Source of the DNA: Chloroflexota bacterium
GTDB lineage: Bacteria; Chloroflexota; Anaerolineae; Aggregatilineales; UBA3940
Direction of reading: 5' to 3'
DNA: 6,768 bases
Assembly (NCBI GenBank): GCA_024643825.1
Contig: JAHEME010000157.1
Coordinates: forward strand, 1-6,768
Part shown: piece after piece, positions 1-5,861 of the stretch
How positions within the stretch are numbered: position 1 is the first letter of the stretch
Layout: the number at the start of each line of letters is the position of its first letter
The notes under the pieces: model-generated
Told to the model about the DNA's origin: nothing
Database searches by the model: none
Seen by the model: the letters and a program-made list of their open reading frames with translations, nothing else
Translations under genes and position numbers: made by a program

Positions 1-63
1 TGGCCCAATGCCGAACATCCCTGCGTGTTTGGGAAATCCTCAACTGAAATGATCGACGACCAC

Positions 64-97
64 AAAAAACGAAACGGTCGAAATCTTCGACCGTTTC
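64..97 (-). terminator. Rho-independent terminator of the DUF6326 gene
   Basis: A perfect 12-bp inverted repeat (71-82 with 86-97, arms GAAACGGTCGAA and TTCGACCGTTTC) closes on a 3-nt loop. Read on the minus strand it is followed by GTTTTTTG (positions 63-70), a proper U-tract. It lies 45 bp beyond the stop codon of the minus-strand gene at 142-558. On the plus strand the tail is only TTCTTCC, so it could weakly stop a gene entering from the left. I see no convincing gene in 1-60. Confidence 0.8.
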
Positions 98-141
98 TTC
101 CATGATTCCCCTGGGGGATTATTCGATGTGTGTTCTTGCTG

Positions 142-558
142 CTACGCCTTCACGCTGGCTCCCTGATAGGTGGCGGGGTTGGCTTCGGGGTTGGGCCATC
201 TCCACGCATTCCACACGATGAGTGCCATACACAGGACTTCTACCGTTGCGAAGAAGATATAGTGAAGAAAGGTTGACCCACCGCCGATCACAAACAGGCT
301 CGTGATGATCGCTGCGATGATGTTTGCCCATCGATTGACTCGATACGGCAGTACCCTGGAGAGAACAATCATGGCAATCGGGATCTCCAGCAGGACGGCG
401 AACACCAGCAACAATCCCTGCGTGATCTGAATCTCCCCCGTACCTGCCATGATCCCTTCCAGGAACCCCGGAGTCATAAACGACAGAATATCCGCGAAAA
501 TAATATTGAACATGACAAACACCCACAATGTGGAAAGCCTTGTCTTCATCTCATCCAT
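142..558 (-). CDS. DUF6326 family four-helix membrane protein
   Basis: This 138-residue protein is almost entirely hydrophobic. Four membrane helices are visible at about residues 11-28, 46-68, 78-95 and 99-119, with short polar loops (PYRVNRW at 71-77) and a soluble tail from about 121. The N-terminus MKTRLSTLWVFVMFN, the ITQGLL stretch and the RVNRWANIIAA segment match my memory of the DUF6326 family. That family has no established biochemical function, so none is assigned. The start at 558 is the first Met of the frame; an in-frame Met at 549 is an alternative, because the family often begins close to MKTRLSTLW. The ribosome site is poor (GGGATACCAGAG before the ATG). The gene stands alone, divergent from the ABC exporter across 161 bp, and ends at a clear terminator at 64-97. 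Length agrees with the family. Confidence 0.8.
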   Translation of the reverse strand: MDEMKTRLSTLWVFVMFNIIFADILSFMTPGFLEGIMAGTGEIQITQGLLLVFAVLLEIPIAMIVLSRVLPYRVNRWANIIAAIITSLFVIGGGSTFLHYIFFATVEVLCMALIVWNAWRWPNPEANPATYQGASVKA

Positions 559-719
559 CTCTGGTATCCCTTGTTTGTTGATATGAATAGGTTTGTTACT
601 GGATCAATATACGGGGAAGATCACTGGAAAGTTGCGTTCGGTACTCAGCGAGAGATTCTGCTCATGACGGGGTACTATCTATCTACCATTCCTGGATACG
701 CATAGAAAGCTGAACTCGC

Positions 720-2492
720 ATGGCACGCTTCAAACTCCCGCGCATGGAAGACTCCACCCGCGCCAATCTGCAACGGATGCTCTCCTTCGCCCGACCGCAC
801 CTCAAGCGGCTGGCGCTGGCGGCTGTGCTGCTCTCCATCGGCAGCCTGATCGGGCTGGCGGTTCCCGCCGCGCTGCGCTGGCTGGTGGATACCGTCTTCA
901 TCACGCGCGATCTGAGCCAGCTCAACCTGGTGGCGCTGGGCCTGCTGGCGCTGTTCATCTTCCAGGGCGCAACCTCGGTCGCCAACTCCTACATCGTGGC
1001 GCAGATCGGCCAGCGCATGATCGCCGACCTGCGGCTGATGCTCTACGAACGGGTGCAGATTGTGCCGCTGCGCTTCTTCGCCGAACGGCGCACGGGCGAG
1101 ATCGTCTCCCGCGTGAGCAATGACGTGACCATCGTGCAGGGCGTGCTCACCGAGACGCCGACGAACTTCCTGCGGCAGACGATCTTTCTGGTCGGCGGCA
1201 TCGTGCTGATGCTGGTGATGAATGCCCAGCTCACCCTGCTGATCCTCGGCCTGATCCCGCCGCTGATCGTGGTCGGGATGGTGTTCGGGCGGCGGCTGAA
1301 GAAGCTCTCGACGGCGGTGCAGGACCGGCTGGCCGATTCGCTGGTGGCGCTGGAAGAGATGCTCTCCGGCATTCGGGTGGTGAAGTCGTTTGCCCGCGAG
1401 GACTTTGAGCGCGAACGTTTCTCCGATCAGGTGGAACGGGCTTACGATACTGCCATCGAACGGGCAAAGATACGGGCGGTGTTCGTGCCGCTGATCAGCT
1501 TCCTCGGATTTGGATCACTGACGCTGCTGCTGTGGGTGGGTGGTCGGCAGGTGGTGGCGGGGGTGATCACGCCCGGTGAACTGATCGCCTTTCTGGTGTA
1601 CATGATGATGGTCGCCGGGGGGTTAGGGCAGTTCGCCGGATTGTACGCGCAGTTGAGCGAGGCACTCGGCGCAGGGCAGCGCATGTTCGAGCTGCTCGAC
1701 GCCACCCCGGAACCGTTCGCGGTGGAGGGCGCAGTGATACCCGGCAGGCTGCGCGGGCAGGTGATGTTCGACGACGTGGGCTTCGGCTACGAGGATGGGC
1801 AGCCCGTGCTGGAGGCCATCTCGCTGGACGTGCAGCCCGGTGAGATCATCGCAGTAGTGGGGCCGAGCGGCGTGGGCAAGACCACGCTCATGAACCTGAT
1901 CCCGCGCTTCTACGATCCGACATCCGGCGCGGTGTGCGTCGATGGGTGCGACATCCGCCAATACGATCTGCGCGCACTGCGCGAGCAGATCGGGCTGGTT
2001 CCACAGGAGACGTTCCTCTTCGGCGGGACGATCCGCGAGAATATCGCCTACGGGCGGCCCGGCGCAGACGAAGCCGCCATCCTTGAGGCGGCACGCGGGG
2101 CCAACGCCCACGATTTCATCATGAGCTTCCCGGACGGCTACGACACCATTGTCGGCGAGAAGGGCGTCAAACTCTCGATGGGCCAGCGGCAGCGAGTCAC
2201 GATTGGGCGCGTGCTGCTCAAAGACCCGCGCATCCTGCTGCTGGATGAGGCCACCTCTTCGCTCGATTCGGAATCGGAGCGGCTGGTGCAGGATGCCTTA
2301 GAGCGTCTGATGCAAAATCGGACGACGTTCATCATCGCGCATCGACTCTCCACCATCCAACGCGCGGATCGGATCATTGCGCTGCAAGACGGGCGCATCC
2401 TCGAAGAAGGCCGCCACGCCGATCTGTTGGCACGCGGCGGGCTGTACAGCCACCTGTGGTCGCTGCAATTCGCGGAGGTCGATGGGGCGTAA
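720..2492 (+). CDS. ABC transporter half-exporter (TMD-NBD, MsbA/LmrA-like)
   Basis: A 590-residue type IV (B-family) ABC exporter with membrane and ATPase domains in one chain; it would work as a dimer, probably a homodimer since no partner gene is adjacent. The membrane domain spans roughly residues 30-310 with helices near 31-57, 68-92, 152-170, 171-190, 255-275 and 285-305. The nucleotide-binding domain begins near 345. Its motifs are A-loop Tyr357, Walker A GPSGVGKTT (381-389), Q-loop Gln429 in VPQETFLF, signature LSMGQRQR (485-492), Walker B ILLLDE (505-510), D-loop SSLD (513-516) and H-loop His541 in AHRLST. All catalytic residues are present, so it should be active. The signature has Met where Gly is usual (LSGGQ). 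An in-frame stop at 711-713 makes ATG 720 the first possible ATG start; no good Shine-Dalgarno precedes it. The substrate cannot be read from sequence: lipid, drug or peptide export are all possible. Confidence 0.95.
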   Translation: MARFKLPRMEDSTRANLQRMLSFARPHLKRLALAAVLLSIGSLIGLAVPAALRWLVDTVFITRDLSQLNLVALGLLALFIFQGATSVANSYIVAQIGQRMIADLRLMLYERVQIVPLRFFAERRTGEIVSRVSNDVTIVQGVLTETPTNFLRQTIFLVGGIVLMLVMNAQLTLLILGLIPPLIVVGMVFGRRLKKLSTAVQDRLADSLVALEEMLSGIRVVKSFAREDFERERFSDQVERAYDTAIERAKIRAVFVPLISFLGFGSLTLLLWVGGRQVVAGVITPGELIAFLVYMMMVAGGLGQFAGLYAQLSEALGAGQRMFELLDATPEPFAVEGAVIPGRLRGQVMFDDVGFGYEDGQPVLEAISLDVQPGEIIAVVGPSGVGKTTLMNLIPRFYDPTSGAVCVDGCDIRQYDLRALREQIGLVPQETFLFGGTIRENIAYGRPGADEAAILEAARGANAHDFIMSFPDGYDTIVGEKGVKLSMGQRQRVTIGRVLLKDPRILLLDEATSSLDSESERLVQDALERLMQNRTTFIIAHRLSTIQRADRIIALQDGRILEEGRHADLLARGGLYSHLWSLQFAEVDGA

Positions 2493-2504
2493 GATCAAAA
2501 AACA

Positions 2505-2570
2505 GATTCACACGGAGATACGGAGAATCACAGAGTACCCCAGAGATATTGTCTGTTTCTTCGTGGCAAA
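2505..2570. repeat. Degenerate ACGGAGA-type intergenic repeat element
   Basis: The left side carries short tandem units: CACGGAGATACGGAGA (2511-2526), then CACAGAG (2529-2535) and CAGAGA (2541-2546). The right side ends in TCTTCGTG (2558-2565), which pairs with CACGGAGA (2511-2518) over 8 bp with one G-U, giving a long imperfect stem. The 14-mer ACGGAGAATCACAG (2520-2533) recurs exactly at 3627-3640. The pattern resembles the CACGGAGACACAGAGA-type repeats seen between genes of many environmental bacteria. That resemblance is from memory; the internal and second-copy matches are seen directly. Confidence 0.55.
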
Positions 2571-2573
2571 CAT

Positions 2574-2606
2574 GAACAGCCCCTTGATACTTATGAGGGG
2601 CTGTTC
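2574..2606 (+). terminator. Terminator-like hairpin after the ABC exporter gene
   Basis: An 11-bp perfect stem pairs 2574-2584 (GAACAGCCCCT) with 2596-2606 (AGGGGCTGTTC) and can extend by two G-U pairs around a 7-nt loop. It sits 82 bp after the exporter stop. The downstream sequence GTTGACTCTC has no proper U-tract, so this is either a weak intrinsic terminator or an mRNA 3'-end stabilising hairpin. Confidence 0.45.
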
Positions 2607-2800
2607 GTTGACTCTCTGTCAGGGTGTAGTTCCATCGCATATATACTGAAAACGGTCACAAACTTCGCTCTTTCAAGGAACGAAAAACTGTGGTTAGTGC
2701 CCGCGCGCAGTATAGATGAGATTACATCTCCGTAACAGGTCTCTCCATGCGCTTGTATATGAAGGAAGGTGCGATAGGATATTCCCTCTTATTCGTTACC

Positions 2801-2805
2801 GGGAG
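2801..2805 (+). promoter_or_regulatory. Ribosome binding site that sets the carbonic anhydrase start
   Basis: GGGAG lies 6 nt before the ATG at 2812. This choice puts a complete lipoprotein signal peptide at the very N-terminus, whereas the earlier in-frame ATG at 2716 would bury it behind 32 basic residues. Confidence 0.75.
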
Positions 2806-2811
2806 ACAATT

Positions 2812-3582
2812 ATGAAAATCCGTTTTGCACTATTTGCTGGTATGCTGGTCGCCTTGATTCTGGCCGCATGCAGTGCTGCGCCTCAGGCCGCGCCGATGGA
2901 AAGCGCGCAGGAGGAAGCCGCTCCGCATGAGGCAGGCCCCCCTCACTGGACGTACGAAGGCGCAGAAGGCCCCGATCACTGGGGTGATCTGGGTGATGGG
3001 GCGTACCCTCTATGTGGCACAGGCAAGTGGCAATCCCCACTTGACATCTCCACCCAAGACATCTCCGCACATTATGTTGACCTGCCCGACATGGTATTCA
3101 ACTACTTCCCCAGTGACCTGACGATCCTGAACAACGGGCACACCGTGCAGGCCAACTATCGGGGTGGCAGCAATGCCGTGATCGATGGCATCCACTACGA
3201 TCTGCTTCAGTTTCACTTTCACACACCCAGTGAGCATACTGTGGACGGTACGTCCTACGCGGCGGAACTGCACGCTGTTCACCGCAATGCGAACGGGGAA
3301 CTGGCGGTCGTCGGTATCCTGATTCAAGAGGGCGCAGAAAACCCGGCCTTCGATGCAGTGATCGCCAATGCGCCAGCGGAGAAAGCCGACGCCACCACGA
3401 TCTCTGGTGTGACCATCAACCTGCGGGATATGCTGCCGGAGGTCACCCATACATATCGTTACAGTGGTTCCCTGACCACCCCGCCATGTTCCGAGGGTGT
3501 TTCATGGAATCTGATCACAGACCCGATTGAGATGTCAGCCGCGCAGATCAACCGGTTTGTGGGCTACGACGCGAACGAGTAA
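2812..3582 (+). CDS. Lipid-anchored alpha-carbonic anhydrase (EC 4.2.1.1)
   Basis: Catalyses reversible hydration of CO2 to bicarbonate, here outside the cytoplasmic membrane. The 256-residue product begins with a lipoprotein signal peptide (KIR, hydrophobic 5-19) and lipobox LAAC with the lipidated Cys20, followed by an Ala/Pro/Glu-rich tether to about residue 43. The catalytic domain follows from HWTYEG. Zinc ligands are His135 and His137 in QFHFHTPSEH and His154 in AELHAVH. Glu141 matches the gatekeeper Glu106 of human CA II, Thr222 in GSLTTPP matches Thr199, and His110 in NNGHTVQ matches the proton-shuttle His64. Cys68 and Cys226 fit the disulfide common in bacterial members. The oddity is the C-terminus: it stops shortly after SAAQINRF, without the usual NARPxQPLNGR-type strand, so about 15-20 residues are missing. 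No operon partner is adjacent. A role in CO2/bicarbonate supply or pH balance at the surface is inferred. Confidence 0.95.
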   Translation: MKIRFALFAGMLVALILAACSAAPQAAPMESAQEEAAPHEAGPPHWTYEGAEGPDHWGDLGDGAYPLCGTGKWQSPLDISTQDISAHYVDLPDMVFNYFPSDLTILNNGHTVQANYRGGSNAVIDGIHYDLLQFHFHTPSEHTVDGTSYAAELHAVHRNANGELAVVGILIQEGAENPAFDAVIANAPAEKADATTISGVTINLRDMLPEVTHTYRYSGSLTTPPCSEGVSWNLITDPIEMSAAQINRFVGYDANE

Positions 3583-3626
3583 GCGTTTGACCGAAAGACT
3601 TTCCGTGAAACACTAGATCGCATCGC

Positions 3627-3640
3627 ACGGAGAATCACAG
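3627..3640. repeat. Second copy of the 14-mer ACGGAGAATCACAG
   Basis: Exact match to 2520-2533. Both copies lie shortly after a plus-strand stop codon (27 and 44 bp between) and just before a strong hairpin; this copy overlaps the hairpin's left arm. A chance 14-bp match within a few kb is unlikely, but only this core is shared. Confidence 0.6.
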
Positions 3641-3667
3641 GGGCAGCCTCGAATTGGCTGCCCCTGT
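3637..3667. terminator. Hairpin between the convergent carbonic anhydrase and PD40 genes
   Basis: A perfect 12-bp GC-rich stem pairs 3637-3648 (ACAGGGGCAGCC) with 3656-3667 (GGCTGCCCCTGT) over a 7-nt loop. It lies 54 bp after the carbonic anhydrase stop and 30 bp beyond the stop of the minus-strand propeller gene, where a shared bidirectional terminator would be expected. Neither side has a U-tract (TGCCTATAG on the plus side), so termination efficiency is uncertain. Confidence 0.55.
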
Positions 3668-3697
3668 TGCCTATAGCGGTGGAGTCACACGTCGGGA

Positions 3698-4606
3698 TCA
3701 GCCGCCCGGAAGCGCCAGCGGCGACCAGACGGGTTCGGTGTTCTCCGCGCCCTGACTGGTCAATTTCATCACGCCGCTGCCATCGGCGTTCATCACGTAA
3801 ATATCATCGCGAATCTTATTGATGAGATCGTTGTCTATGTTGCGGTAGGAGGCGAAGACGATCTTCTTCCCATCCGGCGACCACGACGGCCAGAGGTCGT
3901 CGGCGGGGTGGTCGGTCAGCCGCGTGACGTTCGAGCCATCGGCATTCATCACATAGATATCCGCGTTGCCCTCCCGATTCGAGACAAAGACGATCTGCGT
4001 CCCATCGGGCGACCACACGGGCGTTCCGTCAGAGGATGGGGTATTCGTCAGGTTTGTTGCCGGGCCGCCGCGCGCATCGACGATCATGATCTCAGAGTCG
4101 TTGCCCTCTGTGCCACCCTGAAACACAATCGACGCGCCATCGGGCGACCAATCCGGGAACCAGTCTTTGCCGGGAAGGGAGGTTAGTTCCTGCACGCTGG
4201 AGCCGTCGGCATTCATGACCATCAGCTCCCACGTCCCGGATCGTTTGGACGAGAAGGCGATTTTTGTTCCATCGGGCGACCAGGTGGGGTCCATGTCATC
4301 ATCGGGATCATCCGTGAGCTTGATGCCATTCCGCCCGGCAGCGTCGCGAACGAAGATGTCGTAGTTCCCATCACGGTTGGAGTGATAGGAGAGATGGGTC
4401 CCATCGGGTGACCATGCCAGCCCACCGTGATCGGACTTCTCATCCACGAACGTGACGGGATCACTGCCATCGATAGTCATCACCATGATGGCATGATCAG
4501 AGATCCAGGCGATGCCCGTGTGCGGCTTCGCCGCGGCGCACGCGCTCAAGCCAGCTATGATAAGGAAGAAGAAGCTGCCATAGAAGAAACTCCCGCGACC
4601 TGTCAT
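3698..4606 (-). CDS. PD40/TolB-like beta-propeller lipoprotein
   Basis: A 302-residue lipoprotein predicted to face outward. The signal peptide (residues 1-22, hydrophobic SFFFLIIAGL) ends in lipobox LSAC with Cys23. The rest is a beta-propeller of PD40 units: WSPDG occurs at residues 65, 109, 153, 198 and 242, each followed by an IxFxSxR strand and a DIYVMNADGS turn. A terminal degenerate WSP (294-296) probably closes a sixth blade with the N-terminal strands (AWISDHAIMVMTIDGSD), a usual velcro closure. Blade spacing is 44-45 residues except the last (52), where NIDNDLINKIRDD is inserted. No protease domain follows, so it is unlikely to be a peptidase; a binding or scaffolding role is the usual reading. 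A longer frame from 4798 exists, but ATG 4606 gives the signal peptide and has AGGAG and AAGGA upstream. It is divergent from the UBL-TM-Ig gene. Confidence 0.9.
   Translation of the reverse strand: MTGRGSFFYGSFFFLIIAGLSACAAAKPHTGIAWISDHAIMVMTIDGSDPVTFVDEKSDHGGLAWSPDGTHLSYHSNRDGNYDIFVRDAAGRNGIKLTDDPDDDMDPTWSPDGTKIAFSSKRSGTWELMVMNADGSSVQELTSLPGKDWFPDWSPDGASIVFQGGTEGNDSEIMIVDARGGPATNLTNTPSSDGTPVWSPDGTQIVFVSNREGNADIYVMNADGSNVTRLTDHPADDLWPSWSPDGKKIVFASYRNIDNDLINKIRDDIYVMNADGSGVMKLTSQGAENTEPVWSPLALPGG
3871..4414 (-). repeat. Five tandem PD40 blade repeats, period 132-135 bp
   Basis: The 13-mer CATCGGGCGACCA (plus-strand sense) occurs at 4003, 4138 and 4270, with one-base variants at 3871 (CATCCGGCGACCA) and 4402 (CATCGGGTGACCA). 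Intervals are 132, 135, 132 and 132 bp. They encode the W-S-P-D-G motif of each blade on the minus strand, so this is protein-level internal duplication and not a separate DNA element. The near-identity at nucleotide level suggests recent blade duplication or gene conversion. Confidence 0.85.
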
Positions 4607-4608
4607 CG

Positions 4609-4621
4609 CTCCTATGTCCTT
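4609..4621 (-). promoter_or_regulatory. Ribosome binding site region of the PD40 lipoprotein gene
   Basis: The mRNA reads AAAGGACATAGGAGCG just before the ATG at 4606. AGGAG (4609-4613) is only 2 nt from the start, while AAGGA (4617-4621) is 10 nt away. The second spacing is nearer the normal range. Both support 4606 as the start. Confidence 0.55.
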
Positions 4622-4632
4622 TCCGGGGTGAT

Positions 4633-4644
4633 CTAGAAATCTAG
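4633..4644. promoter_or_regulatory. CTAGAAATCTAG palindrome, possible operator
   Basis: A 5-2-5 inverted repeat (CTAGA-AA-TCTAG), which also contains two direct ATCTAG units (4631-4636 and 4639-4644). It overlaps the expected transcription start of the minus-strand propeller gene, a typical repressor position. CTAG is usually rare in bacterial genomes, which makes two copies in 12 bp notable. No matching regulator gene is in the window. Confidence 0.3.
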
Positions 4645-4650
4645 TGGAGC

Positions 4651-4679
4651 ACGATAGCATAGAAGAAAATCGGATGCAA
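4651..4679 (-). promoter_or_regulatory. Extended -10 promoter for the PD40 lipoprotein gene
   Basis: On the minus strand TTGCAT (4674-4679) is followed by a 17-nt spacer and TATCGT (4651-4656). The TG of an extended -10 (TGC at 4657-4659) precedes the -10. The transcription start would fall near 4644, about 38 nt before the start codon. Hexamer matches are partial, so this is a candidate only. Confidence 0.4.
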
Positions 4680-4707
4680 GCGGGGTCAGTCAGCCCAACA
4701 AGAGCTA

Positions 4708-4716
4708 TGATACAAT
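4708..4716 (+). promoter_or_regulatory. Extended -10 promoter for the UBL-TM-Ig gene
   Basis: TGATACAAT is an extended -10 (TGn followed by TACAAT, five of six bases of the consensus). No good -35 lies 17 bp upstream (AGTCAG at 4688-4693), which extended -10 promoters tolerate. Transcription would begin near 4723, giving a leader of about 46 nt with the ribosome site inside it. Confidence 0.45.
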
Positions 4717-4750
4717 AGAAAGACTGAAGTGTCGTAACCATCCGCCAGCC

Positions 4751-4761
4751 GGAAAGGTGGG
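4751..4761 (+). promoter_or_regulatory. Ribosome binding site that sets the UBL-TM-Ig start
   Basis: GGAAAGGTGGG lies 7 nt before ATG 4769. The in-frame GTG at 4757 lies inside this purine-rich site, so it is unlikely to be the start codon. Confidence 0.65.
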
Positions 4762-4768
4762 TCTTCTC

Positions 4769-5839
4769 ATGGCTACCGAATTCACCCTGACCATCCACGA
4801 TGCAATTCAGGATGAGCGATTTCAGATCGCCGCACAGGGGGCGCTGACCATCGGCGAACTGCTGAAGACCATCGTCGAAGAGCGCGGCCTGCCGAAGACC
4901 AACTTTCTCAGTGAGTCAGTCGAATACGAACTCATCCACCTGCGCACCGGGGACGTGCTATCCCCGCCGTCCACCATTGCCGAGATCGCGCCGCGTTCCG
5001 ATGACATCCTTGAACTGCGCAGCAACGAGGGCAGCCTCGTCCATGACCTGATTGACGAACTGCTGGATGAGATCAAAGAAAACATCATTGAAGATGCCAT
5101 CGACAAGGCATGGAAGAAGCTCAAGCGCATCGACCGAACCGGGGCGCGCAGCAAAAAGATTGAAGCTGCACGGTACAAAATTCAGGAGACGGCGGCTCAC
5201 GCGCCGGGATTCGGGGGTGGTCAACCTGCATCCGCATCCGAAAGGCCCGAACTGTATTCGGCGCAGCAGAAGGTATCCCCCAAACCTCAACGCAAAGGGC
5301 CGGGCTGTCTGCTGATCGGGTTGTTCATCGGCGGATTGGTAGTGGTGGCGGGATTCGGGCTGCTGCTGCTGATCATCCTGCCGCCTCTCCTCTCTGGCCC
5401 TGCCGCCCCGGAGTTCACTGAACCGTTCTACGAAGAACCGGGCGAATATCAGGAAGTCCCAATGGAGCCAACCGAGTTCATCCCCCCGGAGCAGCCTGCC
5501 GAGCCAACCGAGTTTGTGCCAGAAGTTTGCACCGATGACTACGGGGCTGTCGAAACAGCCTACCTCGATTTTCAGAAAAACGAGGCGGTGTTCGTGTACG
5601 TCAATGAGGGGGCGTGCGTCTGGGAGCCGGGCGTGGTTGAACTCGTGCATGTGGACGGCGACATGATCCAGCGATCTGCTCGGCTGCCGCGCCCCGTTCC
5701 ACCCGGTGACGCAATCGAGATTCGCATGCCGATTCCGCCCGAATATTACGAGGATCGGCGAACGTCTGTGTATATGTTGAGCGGCCGGGATGGGCCTTTC
5801 CCGGATGAGGCGGTGATCGAGTTTTCGCCGATTGACTGA
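4769..5839 (+). CDS. Ubiquitin-like domain, membrane helix and NBR1-like Ig domain protein
   Basis: A 356-residue single-pass membrane protein of unassigned function. Residues 4-85 have a ubiquitin/YukD-like beta-grasp pattern: strand FTLTIH, strand ERFQIAA, helix IGELLKTIVEERG, strand YELIHL, then a D-D-I-L-E-L closing strand. Residues 88-140 are charged and helical (DLIDELLDEIKENI onward). A basic patch (KPQRKG) precedes one membrane helix at about 180-206, predicting N-terminus inside and C-terminus outside. A Pro/Glu linker carries EPTEFIP and EPTEFVP (233-251). The C-terminal part (about 253-356) resembles the NBR1 central Ig-like domain: NEGACVWEPG, ELVHVDGDMI, a PPGDAIEI strand and a YML strand. 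Cys254 and Cys283 could form a disulfide. The UBL has no terminal Gly-Gly, so it is probably an interaction module rather than a conjugated tag. The fold calls come from pattern reading. The gene is monocistronic and divergent from the propeller lipoprotein. Confidence 0.85.
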   Translation: MATEFTLTIHDAIQDERFQIAAQGALTIGELLKTIVEERGLPKTNFLSESVEYELIHLRTGDVLSPPSTIAEIAPRSDDILELRSNEGSLVHDLIDELLDEIKENIIEDAIDKAWKKLKRIDRTGARSKKIEAARYKIQETAAHAPGFGGGQPASASERPELYSAQQKVSPKPQRKGPGCLLIGLFIGGLVVVAGFGLLLLIILPPLLSGPAAPEFTEPFYEEPGEYQEVPMEPTEFIPPEQPAEPTEFVPEVCTDDYGAVETAYLDFQKNEAVFVYVNEGACVWEPGVVELVHVDGDMIQRSARLPRPVPPGDAIEIRMPIPPEYYEDRRTSVYMLSGRDGPFPDEAVIEFSPID

Positions 5840-5861
5840 TTACTTTGCAACGCAGGAACCA

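Larger units (their letters stand above)
2493..2811. other. Gene-free gap between exporter and carbonic anhydrase
   Basis: This 319-bp stretch has no supportable gene. The open frame running upstream from the carbonic anhydrase start (from 2716) has no ribosome site and a basic, non-signal-like sequence. The gap holds a degenerate repeat element (2505-2570), a strong hairpin (2574-2606), and an AT-rich stretch at 2640-2647 (TATATACT). No well-spaced -35/-10 pair was found; TATAGAT at 2711-2717 is the best -10 candidate for the downstream gene but lacks a recognisable -35. Confidence 0.7.

Noticed and set aside
1..60. 3' end of an upstream gene at the left edge
   Set aside because: Short open stretches exist in the plus frames, but nothing recognisable can be read in 60 bases.
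1623..2111. 162-residue minus-strand frame within the exporter gene
   Set aside because: It is antisense to the highly conserved ATPase domain and shows no protein-family pattern.
2608..2647. TTGACT ... TATACT as a sigma-70 promoter for the carbonic anhydrase
   Set aside because: The spacing is 28 bp, too long for a functional -35/-10 pair, and the -35 adjoins the hairpin at 2574-2606.
2716..2811. N-terminal extension of the carbonic anhydrase from ATG 2716
   Set aside because: It would place 32 basic residues before a complete lipoprotein signal peptide, has no ribosome site, and the ATG at 2812 has GGGAG at good spacing.
4757..4768. GTG 4757 as start of the UBL-TM-Ig gene
   Set aside because: The GTG lies within the purine-rich ribosome site that serves ATG 4769.
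4607..4798. N-terminal extension of the PD40 lipoprotein up to 4798
   Set aside because: It would overlap the start of the divergent gene and bury the signal peptide; ATG 4606 has Shine-Dalgarno-like sequence and a clean lipobox.
4958..5650. 230-residue minus-strand frame antisense to the UBL-TM-Ig gene
   Set aside because: Low-complexity Arg/Gln-rich translation that mirrors the membrane and linker region of the real gene; no start signal.
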